Shown piece by piece: positions 1 through 9,138 of a stretch of DNA of 45,711 bases; positions within the stretch are counted from its first letter, which is position 1; every line of letters begins with the position of its first letter. The notes beneath the pieces are model-generated. The model had not been told where the DNA came from. It searched no databases and saw only the letters and a program-made list of their open reading frames with translations. Where the stretch lies: positions 1 to 45,711 of the forward strand of contig CAUYUJ010000187.1 of the NCBI GenBank assembly GCA_963575745.1. Direction: 5' to 3'. Both the position numbers and the translations under genes were made by a program. The stretch comes from Prorocentrum cordatum (taxonomy: Eukaryota; Sar; Dinophyceae; Prorocentrales; Prorocentraceae).

Positions 1-271
1 TTCTGCACTTAACTCGGGCTGTAGGGGGGCTGCAGGGCTGGTAATCACATGAGTCGATTCGAAGACATCAGACGCGTCCGCCTGTCGCATTGAGAGGTCT
101 GAACTCGGTCTGATCAGACGCGTCCGCTTGTCGCATTGAGAGGTAAAAAATATTCACTATGAGTCAGAATGTTGGTTGGTGCTCTCGGTTTTCTCAACTT
201 AAGTTGAGCTTGGGAGCTCTACGAGTTCCCCGGGGGTAACCAAGGTTGACGGTTTACCGCCGGCCCCCAGT
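1..271 (+). repeat. 3' end of a satellite-bearing composite repeat (copy A)
   Basis: The window opens inside the last monomers of a composite repeat. Bases 1-150 match the end of the next copy (about 1605-1750) almost base for base. They are followed by a conserved pre-tail segment (AATATTCACTATGAGTCAG and a CTTAAGTTGAGCTTG stretch), then by the 3' hairpin tail at 214-271. No reading frame here looks coding. Confidence 0.75.
214..271 (+). repeat. Conserved 3' hairpin tail, copy T1
   Basis: First of about twelve copies of a tail shared by otherwise unrelated repeats. It reads AGCTCTACGAG, then an arm of the type CCGGCGGTAACC, a short loop, GGTTGACGGTTTACCGCCGG, and ends in CCCAGT. The two arms form an imperfect inverted repeat of about 12 bp. 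In this copy the left arm is slightly altered (CCGGGGGTAACC). The same 3' half ends the LINE copies at 2215 and 4134, which suggests a recognition hairpin for a LINE reverse transcriptase. Confidence 0.8.
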
Positions 272-1836
272 AATTCCGGCGCGCTGGAGAGCTAGTTGGC
301 TCGAAAAAAAAGAAGTGAACTTTTCACAACTTTTGGTCGGTTGAAAATTATGTTCTCAAAATTTGACAATTCGTTAGAGCTCTAGTATTTTTTCTCGTGA
401 TATTCGATCTTATTCCCGCTCGCCATCTTGATCTCAGCTCGATCGGGTACCTTTTACTGCCAAACAGCACACTGGCGGGAACGGCCGTTTCAGGAGAGTC
501 ATTTTGGATAATACGCGCTTCGGTATGTTGTCTTACCCTCCGGAGCTGTAGGGCTCTACGTACAACAGGTAAGCACAGCTATCGCACTCAGAATCAAATC
601 ATGAGAGGCGCGTTCGTCTATTACATCCAGAGGTCTGAACTCTCTCTGCCAGTCGAGCTTAATGTCCTCAAAACCTATTCGTATTCTTCGTAGTCAACTT
701 TATACCTTTGTCGTTGTTTGTTTTCTACTTATCTCGCGCGTAGAGGCAGCCTGCCTTGCTGGTCATCACCCTATCGCATCAGAATCTCGGCGCGTTCCCC
801 TGTTTGATCCCTTTCTGAAACCTCGGTCCTGCTAGCCGAAGCTAGGTCCGCAATCTATTTCGTATATATTCGATTGAACTTTATTCCGCGTTGTCGGTAT
901 TTTCTACTTAACTCAGCTGTTAGGGCACTACAGTGCTGGTAATCACATATCCTATCGCACTAGAATCGTGGGACGCGTTCGCCTGTACAATCGATAGGTC
1001 TGAACTCGGTCTGCTAGCCGAGCTAGATCCGCAAAACTATTCGTATTATTCGAGTGAACTTGATACGCGTGGTTGGTATTTTGTACTTAATTCGAGCTGC
1101 AGGGCAGCCACAGTGCTGGTAAGCACACCTATCGCACTCAGAATCATCAGGCGCGTTGCCTCTGGACTTCTGAGGTCTGAACTCGGTCTGCTAGCCGAGC
1201 TAGATGCGCAAACCTATTCGTATTATTTGAGTGATCTTGAGAAACGCTCTTGGTATTTTCTGTACTTAACTCGAGCTGCAGCTACAGAGCCTACAGTTAC
1301 AGAAATCGATTGGGAATTATCGGGCGCGTTTGTCTGTTGTATCGAGAGCTCTGAACTCGGCCTGCTGCCCGAGCTAGGTTCGCGAAACTATTCGTATTGC
1401 CCGAATCATCGTGAAAAGTGCTCTCAATTTTCTGCACTCAACTCGTGCTGGGGGAGGGCTACAGTGCTGTCACAGAAATCGATTCGCACACATCAGACGC
1501 GTTCGTTGGTCGATTCGAGAGCTCAGAACTTGGTTTGCTGCTCGAAACAGGTCTGCGAAACTATTATATTATTCGAGTCATCCTCAGAGATGCTGTCGGT
1601 GTTCTGCACTTAACTCGGGCTGTAGGGGGGCTGCAGGGCTGGTAATCACATGAGTCGATTCGCAGACATCAGACGCGTCCGGCTGTCGCATTCAGAGGTC
1701 TGAACTCGGTCTGATCAGACGCGTCCGCTTGTCGCATTCAGAGGTCAAAAAATATTCACTATAAGTCAGAATGTTGGTAGGTGCTCTCGATTTTCTAACC
1801 TTAAGTTGAGCTTGGAAGCTCTACGAGTTCGCCCGG
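272..1836 (+). repeat. Leader + ~178-bp monomer array composite (copy B)
   Basis: A leader (272-500) begins straight after tail T1 with AATTCCGGCGCGCTGGAGAG, runs through an A/T-rich stretch and holds the sequence GCTCGCCATCTTGATCTCAG. Then come about six diverged monomers with a period near 178 bp. Each monomer holds small inverted repeats: CTGTAG/CTACAG, AGGCG/CGCCT and CTCGG/CCGAG. The copy ends in the conserved pre-tail segment and the first bases of the tail (AGCTCTACGAGTTC). At about 1836 it changes abruptly into a truncated LINE, so its own hairpin is missing. Short ORFs that cross the monomers are not conserved between units. Confidence 0.75.
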
Positions 1837-1838
1837 CG

Positions 1839-2215
1839 ATCAGGATGGATGCGGGGTGGACACACAGGATACAAGTATGGGTTTCTGCTTCAGATCGGCT
1901 TAAACCATACTCAGGTGCAATCCCAGTGAGAGGGAATCGCTCCGGCGAAACCGTGGTCTCCCTTTCCCGCTGTGCAGAGGTTTTTGCTGATTTCTAGTGC
2001 CGTGCCCCTCGTTTTTGGAGGATGTGGCCCGAGGCCGCGTGGGCTCCTCGAAACAGTTTGAAGGCGGCCGATGTGAATTGTCGGCAGCCGAAGCGCTGCT
2101 TAGCGCTGCCCGTGTGCTTCTGCGGGACCGGTCCTCGCCCAGCTGCACCCAGCTGGGAACGCGAGTCCAAACAAACAAACAAACCAAGGTTGACGGTTTA
2201 CCGCCGGCGCCCAGT
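1839..2215 (+). pseudogene. 5'-truncated LINE copy (RNase H end and 3' tail only)
   Basis: This segment is a diverged duplicate of 3770-4134, the end of the longer LINE copy downstream. It begins at the DGG motif of the RNase H domain, keeps the following region (with indels) and the segment encoding CELSAAEALLSAARVLLRD, then a CAGCTG inverted repeat, (CAAA)n, and the hairpin tail. Severe 5' truncation with a complete 3' end is typical of target-primed reverse transcription. It sits exactly where the tail of composite copy B should be, so it could be an insertion or a template-switch chimera that uses the shared tail. Confidence 0.8.
2184..2215 (+). repeat. 3' hairpin tail, copy T2 (LINE end)
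   Basis: Right half of the tail (CCAAGGTTGACGG...CGCCCAGT) directly after (CAAA)n at the end of the truncated LINE. The AGCTCTACGAG left half is absent, as in the other LINE ends. Confidence 0.8.
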
Positions 2216-4158
2216 ATACGGTCACGGTTCAGATTGGCTCGCGGATTGTACCTTTCAAGCGTGTTGAGAGTTTGAATGTGCTGGGATATCAGATTCCCAG
2301 AAGTTTCACTGCTATCCACACGGATGTGCAGGATCGCGTCCAGCAGGCCCGACGGGCGTTCTTTGCGCAGGTGCAGTATTTTACGTGCAGGGCGTTGCCT
2401 CTGGTGAAGAAGTTTCGTCGATATCAATCGACTGTGCCGAGCCGCCTTTTATATGCAGCAGAGGCCATCACGATTGACAGTGAGTGTGTGAGGGTTATTC
2501 ATGCGTTCGAGGGTATGTGTCTTCTGAGAATGTCAGGGAGGAGGAAGCCAGGAGATGTGGGGTGGGAGGTATGGCGGCCAGCTGCACTGACACGTGTCAG
2601 GACAACCTTCTGCGATGGGGGTTTCCCATCGGCTGTGCAGATGCTGTGCTGGAAGAGCTGGGGCATGATGCGCTCCACGAGGCAATATTTACTATCTTTG
2701 GAGGAGGACAGGACGGCAAGGACGGAGGTTGAGGTGGAGGGATCAACGACTCAACGTGCTAAACGTGTTCGCTTTACGGAGGGACGGGGGGAGGATATAC
2801 CTGCTGCGACTGTGATGGAGGCGGAGGGGAGGAGTACGGACATGGAGAGGAGGCTGGAGGATCTCTGCTCGCAGGTCGCCTGTTCCATTGCCCGCTCACA
2901 GCCGATGCCCTCTGGAGAGGGAGCTACCCACACTCTCAGAGACGAGCCGCTTGCCGTCTCAAAGGGGAGGAGGGCCTTTCGAGACTCCCGACGTGCGCTT
3001 ATGATGTACAATGTTGGCTGGGTCACGGCTCGCGACACAATAACAGAGGTTCTACGACAACACGGCAGCAGGGCCTTATCTAGTTCGGGCAAACGGCTTC
3101 GTGGAGGCCCTGTGTCTGTGGGCGGACGGTCTTGGCAGTTCCCATACATTCAGTTCTTTGGGGAAAAGTGGTGGGAGTCTGTACGGGGTGATTGGGTTCA
3201 ATTCTTGGAGGTATGGAAGCAACTCCTTATACAATACAACAAATCTAAGGTCTATGATTACTTTGTGGTGTCTTGGAAGGGCTCTCCTAATGGACCTCGA
3301 GGCTCCCCTGAGGCTCGTGAGAAGGCCGATACTGAGATGGTCGATACCGCGACCAACCCTCTGCACCCCAAGTATGACCCCAAAGAGTCCGCCAAGCTTG
3401 CAATACGTTATGCGATGATCCAGGAGCGTGCGACTGTGTGGGATATATCGTCAGAGGGTTTTGCTGCTGAGTTCAAGGGTGACTCACTACTTATCTGCTC
3501 CTGGCTCCAGGGTAAATGGAGATGTGAGAATCGTGGCTACTGCAAGAGGACAGCTGCCATGATTGATTGTACCTTTGAGCTCGCCGCGTGTTTCAATCTG
3601 AGGCCTGCTGCCTTGGGACGTGAGATATGGAGACACGAATTCAGGGAGGACAATACACGAGCGGATGAATTGACGCATGAGGCCAGATATGGCCGCACAT
3701 TCTACAGAACTCATCGTTATCTATATCCATTCGAAACTTATCTCGTACCGTTCGCTATCAGGGGAGGCTTTGATGGCGGGGTTGACCAGCAAGGATCAGG
3801 ATGTGGTTTCTGGCTTCAGATCGGCTTAATCAATACTCAGTGCAATCCCAGTGAGATAGGAATCGCTTCCGCGAGAACCGTGGGCCCCTTCCCTGCTGGG
3901 CATGAGTTTGCTGTTTCTAGTGCCGTGCCCCTCGTTTGGAGGGATGTGGCCGAGGCCGCGTGGCTCCTCGAAGGAGCTACAGTCACAGAATGTGAATTGT
4001 CGGCAGCCGAAGCGCTGCTTAGCGCTGCCCGTGTGCTTCTGCGGGACCGGTCCTCGCCCAGCTGCACCCAGCTGGGAACGCGAGTCCAAACAAACAAACA
4101 AACCAAGGTTGACGGCTTACCGCCGGCGCCCAGTAATTCCGGCGCGCTGGAGAGCTAG
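2216..4158 (+). pseudogene. 5'-truncated LINE: RT C-terminal region plus permuted RNase H
   Basis: An open frame from 2194 to 4158 has no credible start codon; coding similarity starts at the element boundary (VTVQIGSRIVPFKRVESL, from 2221). The first ~150 codons look like the end of a non-LTR reverse transcriptase (LNVLGYQI, then a thumb/connection region with ARRAFFAQVQ and SRLLYAAEAI). A basic linker follows. The C-terminal third carries RNase H motifs: GDSLLICSWLQGKW (Asp codon at 3481), FREDNTRADEL (Asp at 3664), GGFDGG followed by GSGCGFWL (Asp at 3772), and CELSAAEALLSA (Glu at 3994). In canonical RNase H the FDG strand and the Glu helix come first, so the order here is permuted. The 5' part of RT and any endonuclease are missing. 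The frame runs through the 3' tail and stops in the next repeat. Confidence 0.8.
4103..4134 (+). repeat. 3' hairpin tail, copy T3 (LINE end)
   Basis: Follows (CAAA)n at the end of the longer LINE; one change in the arm (GACGGCTTACCGCCGG). The next base starts the leader of composite copy C, with no spacer. Confidence 0.8.
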
Positions 4159-5713
4159 TTGGCTCGAAAAAAAAGAAGTGAACTTTTCACAACTTTTGGT
4201 CGGTTGAAAATTATGTTCTCAAAATTTGAACATTCGTTAGAACTCTAGTATTTTTTCCCGTGATATTCGATCTTATTCCCGCTCGCCATCTTGATCTCAG
4301 CTCGATCGGGTACCTTTTACTGCCAAAAAGCACACTGGCGGGATCGGCCGTTTCCAGTGATCTTGATACGCGTTGTCGGTATTTTGTACTTAAGTCGAGC
4401 TGTAGGACAGCCACAGAGCTGGTAAGCACAGCTATCGCACTCAGAATCATCAGGCGCATTCGCCTGTTGAGTTCGTAGGTCTGAACTCGGTCTGCTAGCC
4501 GAGCTAGGTCTAAAAACCTATTCGTATTATTCCAGTCAACTTGATACGCGTTGTCGGTATTTTCTACTTAACTCGAGCTATAGGGCAGCTACAGTGCTGG
4601 TAAGCACACATATCGCACTCAGAATGATCAGGCGCGTTCGGCTTTTGAATCCATAGGTCTGAACTCGGTCTGCTAGCCGAGCTAGGTCCGCAAACCTATT
4701 CGTATTATTCGAGTCAACTTGCTACGCGTTGTCGGTAGTTTCTACTTAACTCGAGCTGTAGGGCAGCTACAGTTCTGGTAAGCACACATATCGCACTCAG
4801 AATAATCAGGCGCGGTCGCCTGTCCAGTCCATAGGTCTGAACTCGGTCTGTTAGCCGAGCTAGGTCCGCAAACCTATTCGTATATTCGAGTCAACTTGAT
4901 ACGCGTGGTGGGTATTCTATACTCAATTCGAGCTACGGGGCAGCTACAGTGCTGGTAAGCGCCTATCGCACTCAGAACCATCAGGTGCGTTCGCCTCTTG
5001 ACTCCAGAGGTCCGAACTCGGTCTGCTAGCCGAGCTAGGTCCGCAAATCTATTCGTATTATTCGAGTCATCTTGATCAACGCTCTCGGTATTTTCTGTAC
5101 TTAACTCGAGCTGTAGGCAACTACAGAGCCTACAGTCACAGAAATCGATTGAGAATTATCGGGCGCGTTTGTCTGTTGTACCGAGAGCTCTCAACTCGGC
5201 CTGTTGCCCGAGCTAGGGTCGCGAAACTATTCGTATTGTCCGAATCATCGTGAAAAGTGCTCTCAATTTTCTGCACTCAACTCGTGCTGGGGGAGGGCTA
5301 CAGTGCTGCGGGTCATAGAAATCGATTTGCACACATCAGGCGCGTTCGTTGGTCGATTCGAGAGCTCAGAACTTGGTCTGCTGCTCGAAACAGGTCTACG
5401 AAACTATTATATTATTCGAGTCATCCTGAGAGATGCTGTCGGTTTTCTGCACTTACCTCGGGCTGTAGGGGGTTGCAGGGCTGGTAATCACATGAGTCGA
5501 TTCGCAGACATCAGACGTCCGCCTGTCGCATTGAGAGGTCTGAACTCGGTCTGATCAGACGCGTCCGCTTGTCGCATTCAGAGGTCAAAAAATATTGACT
5601 ATGAGTCAGAATGTTGGTAGGTGCTCTCGGTTTTCTCAACTTAAGTCGAGCTTGGAAGCTCTACGAGTTCCCCGGCGGTAACCAAGGTTGACGGTTTACC
5701 GCCGGCGCCCAGT
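4135..5713 (+). repeat. Complete leader-satellite-tail composite (copy C)
   Basis: The most complete copy. A leader at 4135-4350 is nearly identical to 272-490. Landmarks in successive monomers fall at 4521, 4699, 4877, 5052, 5230 and 5407 (periods 175-178 bp). Then come the pre-tail segment (about 5580-5656) and the full hairpin tail. Each monomer repeats GGTCTGAACTCGGTCTGCTA and CCGAGCTAGGTCCGCAAAC with point changes. The unit has no conserved ORF and is best read as a non-autonomous repeat with an internally expanded satellite. Confidence 0.8.
5657..5713 (+). repeat. 3' hairpin tail, copy T4 (full length)
   Basis: Near-consensus tail with both arms: CCCGGCGGTAACC, then AAGGTTGAC, then GGTTTACCGCCGG, ending GCGCCCAGT. 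Immediately after it the same repeat family resumes on the opposite strand. Confidence 0.8.
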
Positions 5714-7100
5714 AATACGAATAGGTTTGCAAACCTAGCTCGGCTAGCAGACCGCGTTCAGACCTCTGGGTTCGACAGGCGAACGCGCCTGACTATTCTT
5801 AATTGATTAGCTGTGCTTACCAGCCCTGTAGCTGTCCTGAAGCTCGAGTTATCTTCAGAAAACCGTCATAAGCTGACCCCGAAACGGGCGATCCCGCCGT
5901 CAAAGGTATCCGATCGAGCTGAGATCAGGATGGCGAGCGGGAATAAGATCGAATATCACGGGAAAAATACTAGAGTTCTAACGAATGGTTCGATTTCGAG
6001 AACCGAATTTTCAAGCGACCAAAAGTCATCAAAACTGGGCGCCGGCGGTAAACCGTTAACCTTTCTCACCGCCGGGGAACTCGGCTTCCTGACAATATAT
6101 AATGTGGAAAAGAAGGTCAGAAAACGACTAGTTTTTCAGCCTAAGCGACTATAGACCTCTCAAGATGACTCTAGCAAAACAAACGAACAGTTTTCCAATC
6201 GAGCTCGAGTATGAAACCGAGTTCAGACCTCTGAATGCGAGAGGCGGACGCGTCTGTCTGCGGATCGATTCCTGTGATTATCAGCTCTGCAGCTCCCATA
6301 CAGTGCAGAAAACCGAGAGTATCTCTCAGGATGACTCGAATAATACAACAGTTTCGCGGATCTTGTTCGAGCAGCAGACCGAGTTCCGAGTCGGTTCGAC
6401 GAACAGACGCGCCTGATGTCTCGAAATCGATTTCTGTGACCAGCAGCACTGTAGCCCTCCCCAGCACGATTTAAGTACAGAAAACAGAGAGCACTTCTCA
6501 AGATGACTCGAACAATACCCGTAGGTTCGCGGACCTAGCTCGGGGAGCAGGCCGAGTTCAGAGCTCTTGATTCAACAGACGAACACGCCTGATAATTCTG
6601 AATCGATTTCTGTGATTATCAGCTCTGTGGCTGCCCTAGAGATCGAGTTAAGTACGAGAAACCGAAAGCGTCTGCTACAATGACTCGAATAATACGAACA
6701 GGTTTGCAACCCTAGCTCGGCTAGCAGACCGAGTTCAGACCTCTCGATTCAGCAGGCGAACGCGCCTGATCATTCTGAATGCATTAGCTGTGCTGAGCAG
6801 CTCTCTAGTTGTCCCGATGCTCGAGTTATCTTGAGAAACCCGACAGCGCGTATCAAGATGACTCGAAACGGCCGTTGCCGCCTGCCTGCTTTTTGGCCTT
6901 CAAAGTTACCCGATCGAGCTGAGATCAAGATGGCGAGCAGGAATAAGATCGAATATCATGGGAAAAAAAAACTAGAGCTTAAACGAATTATTGAATTTGG
7001 AGAACAAAATTTTGAACCGACCAAAAGTCAGCAAAAGGTCCGTCGAGATTTTTCTTGCCAACTAGCTCTCCAGCTCCCCGGAATTACTCTTAAGCTTCCA
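5714..7100 (-). repeat. Inverted composite repeats (leader, monomers, tail on minus strand)
   Basis: From 5714 the sequence reads as the reverse complement of the composite family. It holds a partial monomer (5714-5850), the leader (about 5880-6033, with CTGAGATCAGGATGGCGAGC), a tail (6034-6083), the pre-tail segment, about four monomers (6160-6860) and another leader (about 6890-7075). Placed next to plus-strand copy C, it forms an inverted arrangement of more than 1 kb per arm. Point differences and indels show that the arms are not a recent exact duplication. Confidence 0.75.
6034..6083 (-). repeat. 3' hairpin tail, copy T5 (minus strand)
   Basis: Reads ACTGGGCGCCGGCGGTAAAC, then CGTTAACC, then CACCGCCGGGGAACTCG on the plus strand: the reverse complement of the consensus tail, with the left arm changed. 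Confidence 0.75.
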
Positions 7101-7311
7101 GTAATAACTTGCTAAGAGAAGCTCTCTGAGTTATCTCCGTCGAGATGTTTCTTGCCAACTACCTCTCCAGCGCCCCGGCATGGTAGCGTAATACTCTCTT
7201 GACAAGCTCAGGGTAGCCCGGGCGAAGCTCCTCTGGGGCTCTGGGGGGCTCCCCGGCAGCGCTTCCGAAGCTCTGCCAGGCAGCGCTTTCGAAGCTCTGT
7301 CTTAATATGAG
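7040..7311. repeat. Short duplicated segments at the end of the repeat cluster
   Basis: Two copies of a ~40-bp segment containing TTTCTTGCCAACTA and CTCTCCAGC lie about 95 bp apart (near 7046 and 7140). They match, in reverse complement, the start of the composite leader. Farther on, GGCAGCGCTT(C/T)CGAAGCTCTG occurs twice in tandem at about 7254-7301. No gene is visible. Confidence 0.55.
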
Positions 7312-7506
7312 CTCTCTGGGTGCAGTTTTACTATCAAAACACTTGGAGGAACAATCTCGATGCCGACGCGAAAAAAAACGATGCTTCGCTTTTCCAAGAA
7401 ATGCTTCCAGAAGCTTTCCCTTTCGACTCTGAGCATTCTTATGCGTGAAAGGAGCTCTACGAGGTTCCCGGCGGTGAGCAGGTTGACGGTCACCGCCGGC
7501 GCCAGT
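7312..7506 (+). repeat. SINE-like repeat, family 2, partial copy with tail T6
   Basis: Starts with TGCAGTTTTACTATCAAAAC and ACTTGGAGGAAC, which recur at about 7622, and in altered form near 27487 and 31061. It ends with a full hairpin tail at 7452-7506 (GAGCTCTACGAGGTTCCCGG through GCGCCAGT). It lacks the 5' part seen in the later copies and has no ORF. Confidence 0.65.
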
Positions 7507-7713
7507 TTGGGTCGCTTTGCGATTTTTTGAAAGATATTTGACAATTCATTTTGAGAAAGCAGATTTGTCGCACTTGTAGTGGGTTAAGATGCGTCTGCCA
7601 GTAAAATTTTTAGGTTGGTAGGTGCAGTATTTCTATCAAAACACTTGGGGGAACCAACGTTGGGTAAAAACAAAAAAAAAACGTAATTTTTCGAATTTTA
7701 GCACGTGCTCGTC
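7507..7713 (+). repeat. SINE-like repeat, family 2, 5' portion cut off by the GC-rich element
   Basis: Holds the family's 5' region (TTGAGAAAGCAGATTT type), the TATCAAAACACTTGGGGGAA segment and an A-rich stretch up to GCACGTGCTCGTC. After that the sequence becomes strongly GC-rich and the expected 3' half and hairpin tail are absent. A segment resembling the missing part appears at about 25463, on the far side of the Helitron-like element and the TG repeat. Confidence 0.55.
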
Positions 7714-7886
7714 CGGGCCCGAACCCTCCACCCCAGGCCGAGAGGCACCCCCTGGGCCGTACTGGACAGGGCAGATCATATTAGTTTAGATTCAATCCCT
7801 CAGAGTGCTTGCTGCAAACAGCGCAGTGATCCCGGAAACGGCAGGTTATACGCAAAGCACCCAGCGCCGGTCGGGAAGTCGCGCGC

Positions 7887-9138
7887 ATGGGACGAGCGGG
7901 TGCAGGAGTGTCTGCGCGCAGAGCACGACGTGGTCCATGCATGAGCTGGCAACGCGATTGCGGGCGGAGGGCGACGAAGACGCGCCACCCTCGCGGCAGT
8001 GAAATGTTCAGCAACAGAAGCGGCTGCGATTGGAGGCCGATGCGCACAGGGCTGCGCTCGCGGCGCACCTGGGCATCGACATGAGCGGTGTTCAGCATGC
8101 TGGCGCGGAGGCGCGATCGCGGGACCACTCGGAGGAGATGCTCGGCGAGCTGGCGAGGCACGTGGAGAAGCACGGCCTTTTGCCGCAAGCGTGAGTCCGC
8201 GCTCGGAAAATGGGTTGATCACGTGAGTTCTGGGGAGGTGGTGCTGACCCCCGAGCAGCGCGCGCGGTTCGACGGCTCGTGGACCGGCGGGAGGAGAGGC
8301 GTGTGCGCGCCCGCGCGATGCTGGACCGCATGGAGGTGCTCGACGAGCTGCCGAAGCGAGGGGCAGATGACGAGGAGGAGGCAAAGCTCGCGCGTTGGAT
8401 CGACAATGTCTGCACTGGCCACCACGAGCTGGATAATGACAACAAGGAGAGATTCGATCGTTTGGTGGACAGGCGTGCGTGGCAGCGGCGGACGGCGCAG
8501 GAGCGCGTGCTCGAGGTGAAGGCGTTCGTGGAAAGGCACGGGCGAGGGCCGCAGCGCTTCGGCCACGGCGACGATCCGCGGGAGCATCTGCTCGCGCGTT
8601 GGGTGGAGCACGTCCGAGCGCGCGGCGTCGAGGGCCTGGGCGAGGGCTGGCGCGCGCAGCTGGAGGCGGCGATGGACGCGGATCTCATCCAGGCCCAGGC
8701 GCTCGAGGCGTGGTGCGAGAATAACCAGAGGATGCCGGTGGAGAAAGCGGAGGATGACGAGGAGCGCAAGCTGGCGAACTTCATCGCGCATCGCGAGCGT
8801 CGGGGCCGCGAGGCGTCGTTTAACGCGACCGACACCTTCGACGCGTTGCGGCAGAAGTACGCGCAGGCGGCCGCCGCGCGCCGCGATGTCGAGCGTAGGG
8901 GGGCGGAGGCGCGGGCGCTCGAGGGCGGCGGCAGGAGCTGCTGCAGCGCGCGGCGGAGGAGGAGGAGGCCTGCGAGGAGGAGGAGGAGGAGCAGGAGGAG
9001 GGGGAGGACCCGGCCGACTGCCTCGCGGAGGAGCGGCGCGCGGAGGTCACGCCGGATATATGTGCTAGGTTCCAGAGGGCAGACAGGGCGCTCGCTCGGC
9101 GGGTGAAGGCAGCGCTCGTGGGCGCCCTGTTGTCCTAG
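7887..9138 (+). pseudogene. Broken N-terminal region of the Helitron-like protein, HA-type repeats
   Basis: The coding signal continues upstream of the giant frame but is split among three frames. Readable pieces show about four units of ~63 residues resembling helicase-associated (HA, PF03457-like) repeats. Examples are EEMLGELARHVEKHGLLP, EAKLARWIDNVCTGH, EVKAFVERHGRGPQRF with LLARWVEHV, and ALEAWCENNQRMP with ERKLANFIAH. A Glu-rich segment (about 8950-9020) follows. Lesions I can place are TGA at 8000-8002, frame changes near 8193, 8275 and 8930, and TAG at 9136-9138, directly in frame with the big ORF. They may be mutations, assembly errors or unrecognised introns. The HA assignment is by eye. 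Confidence 0.5.
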
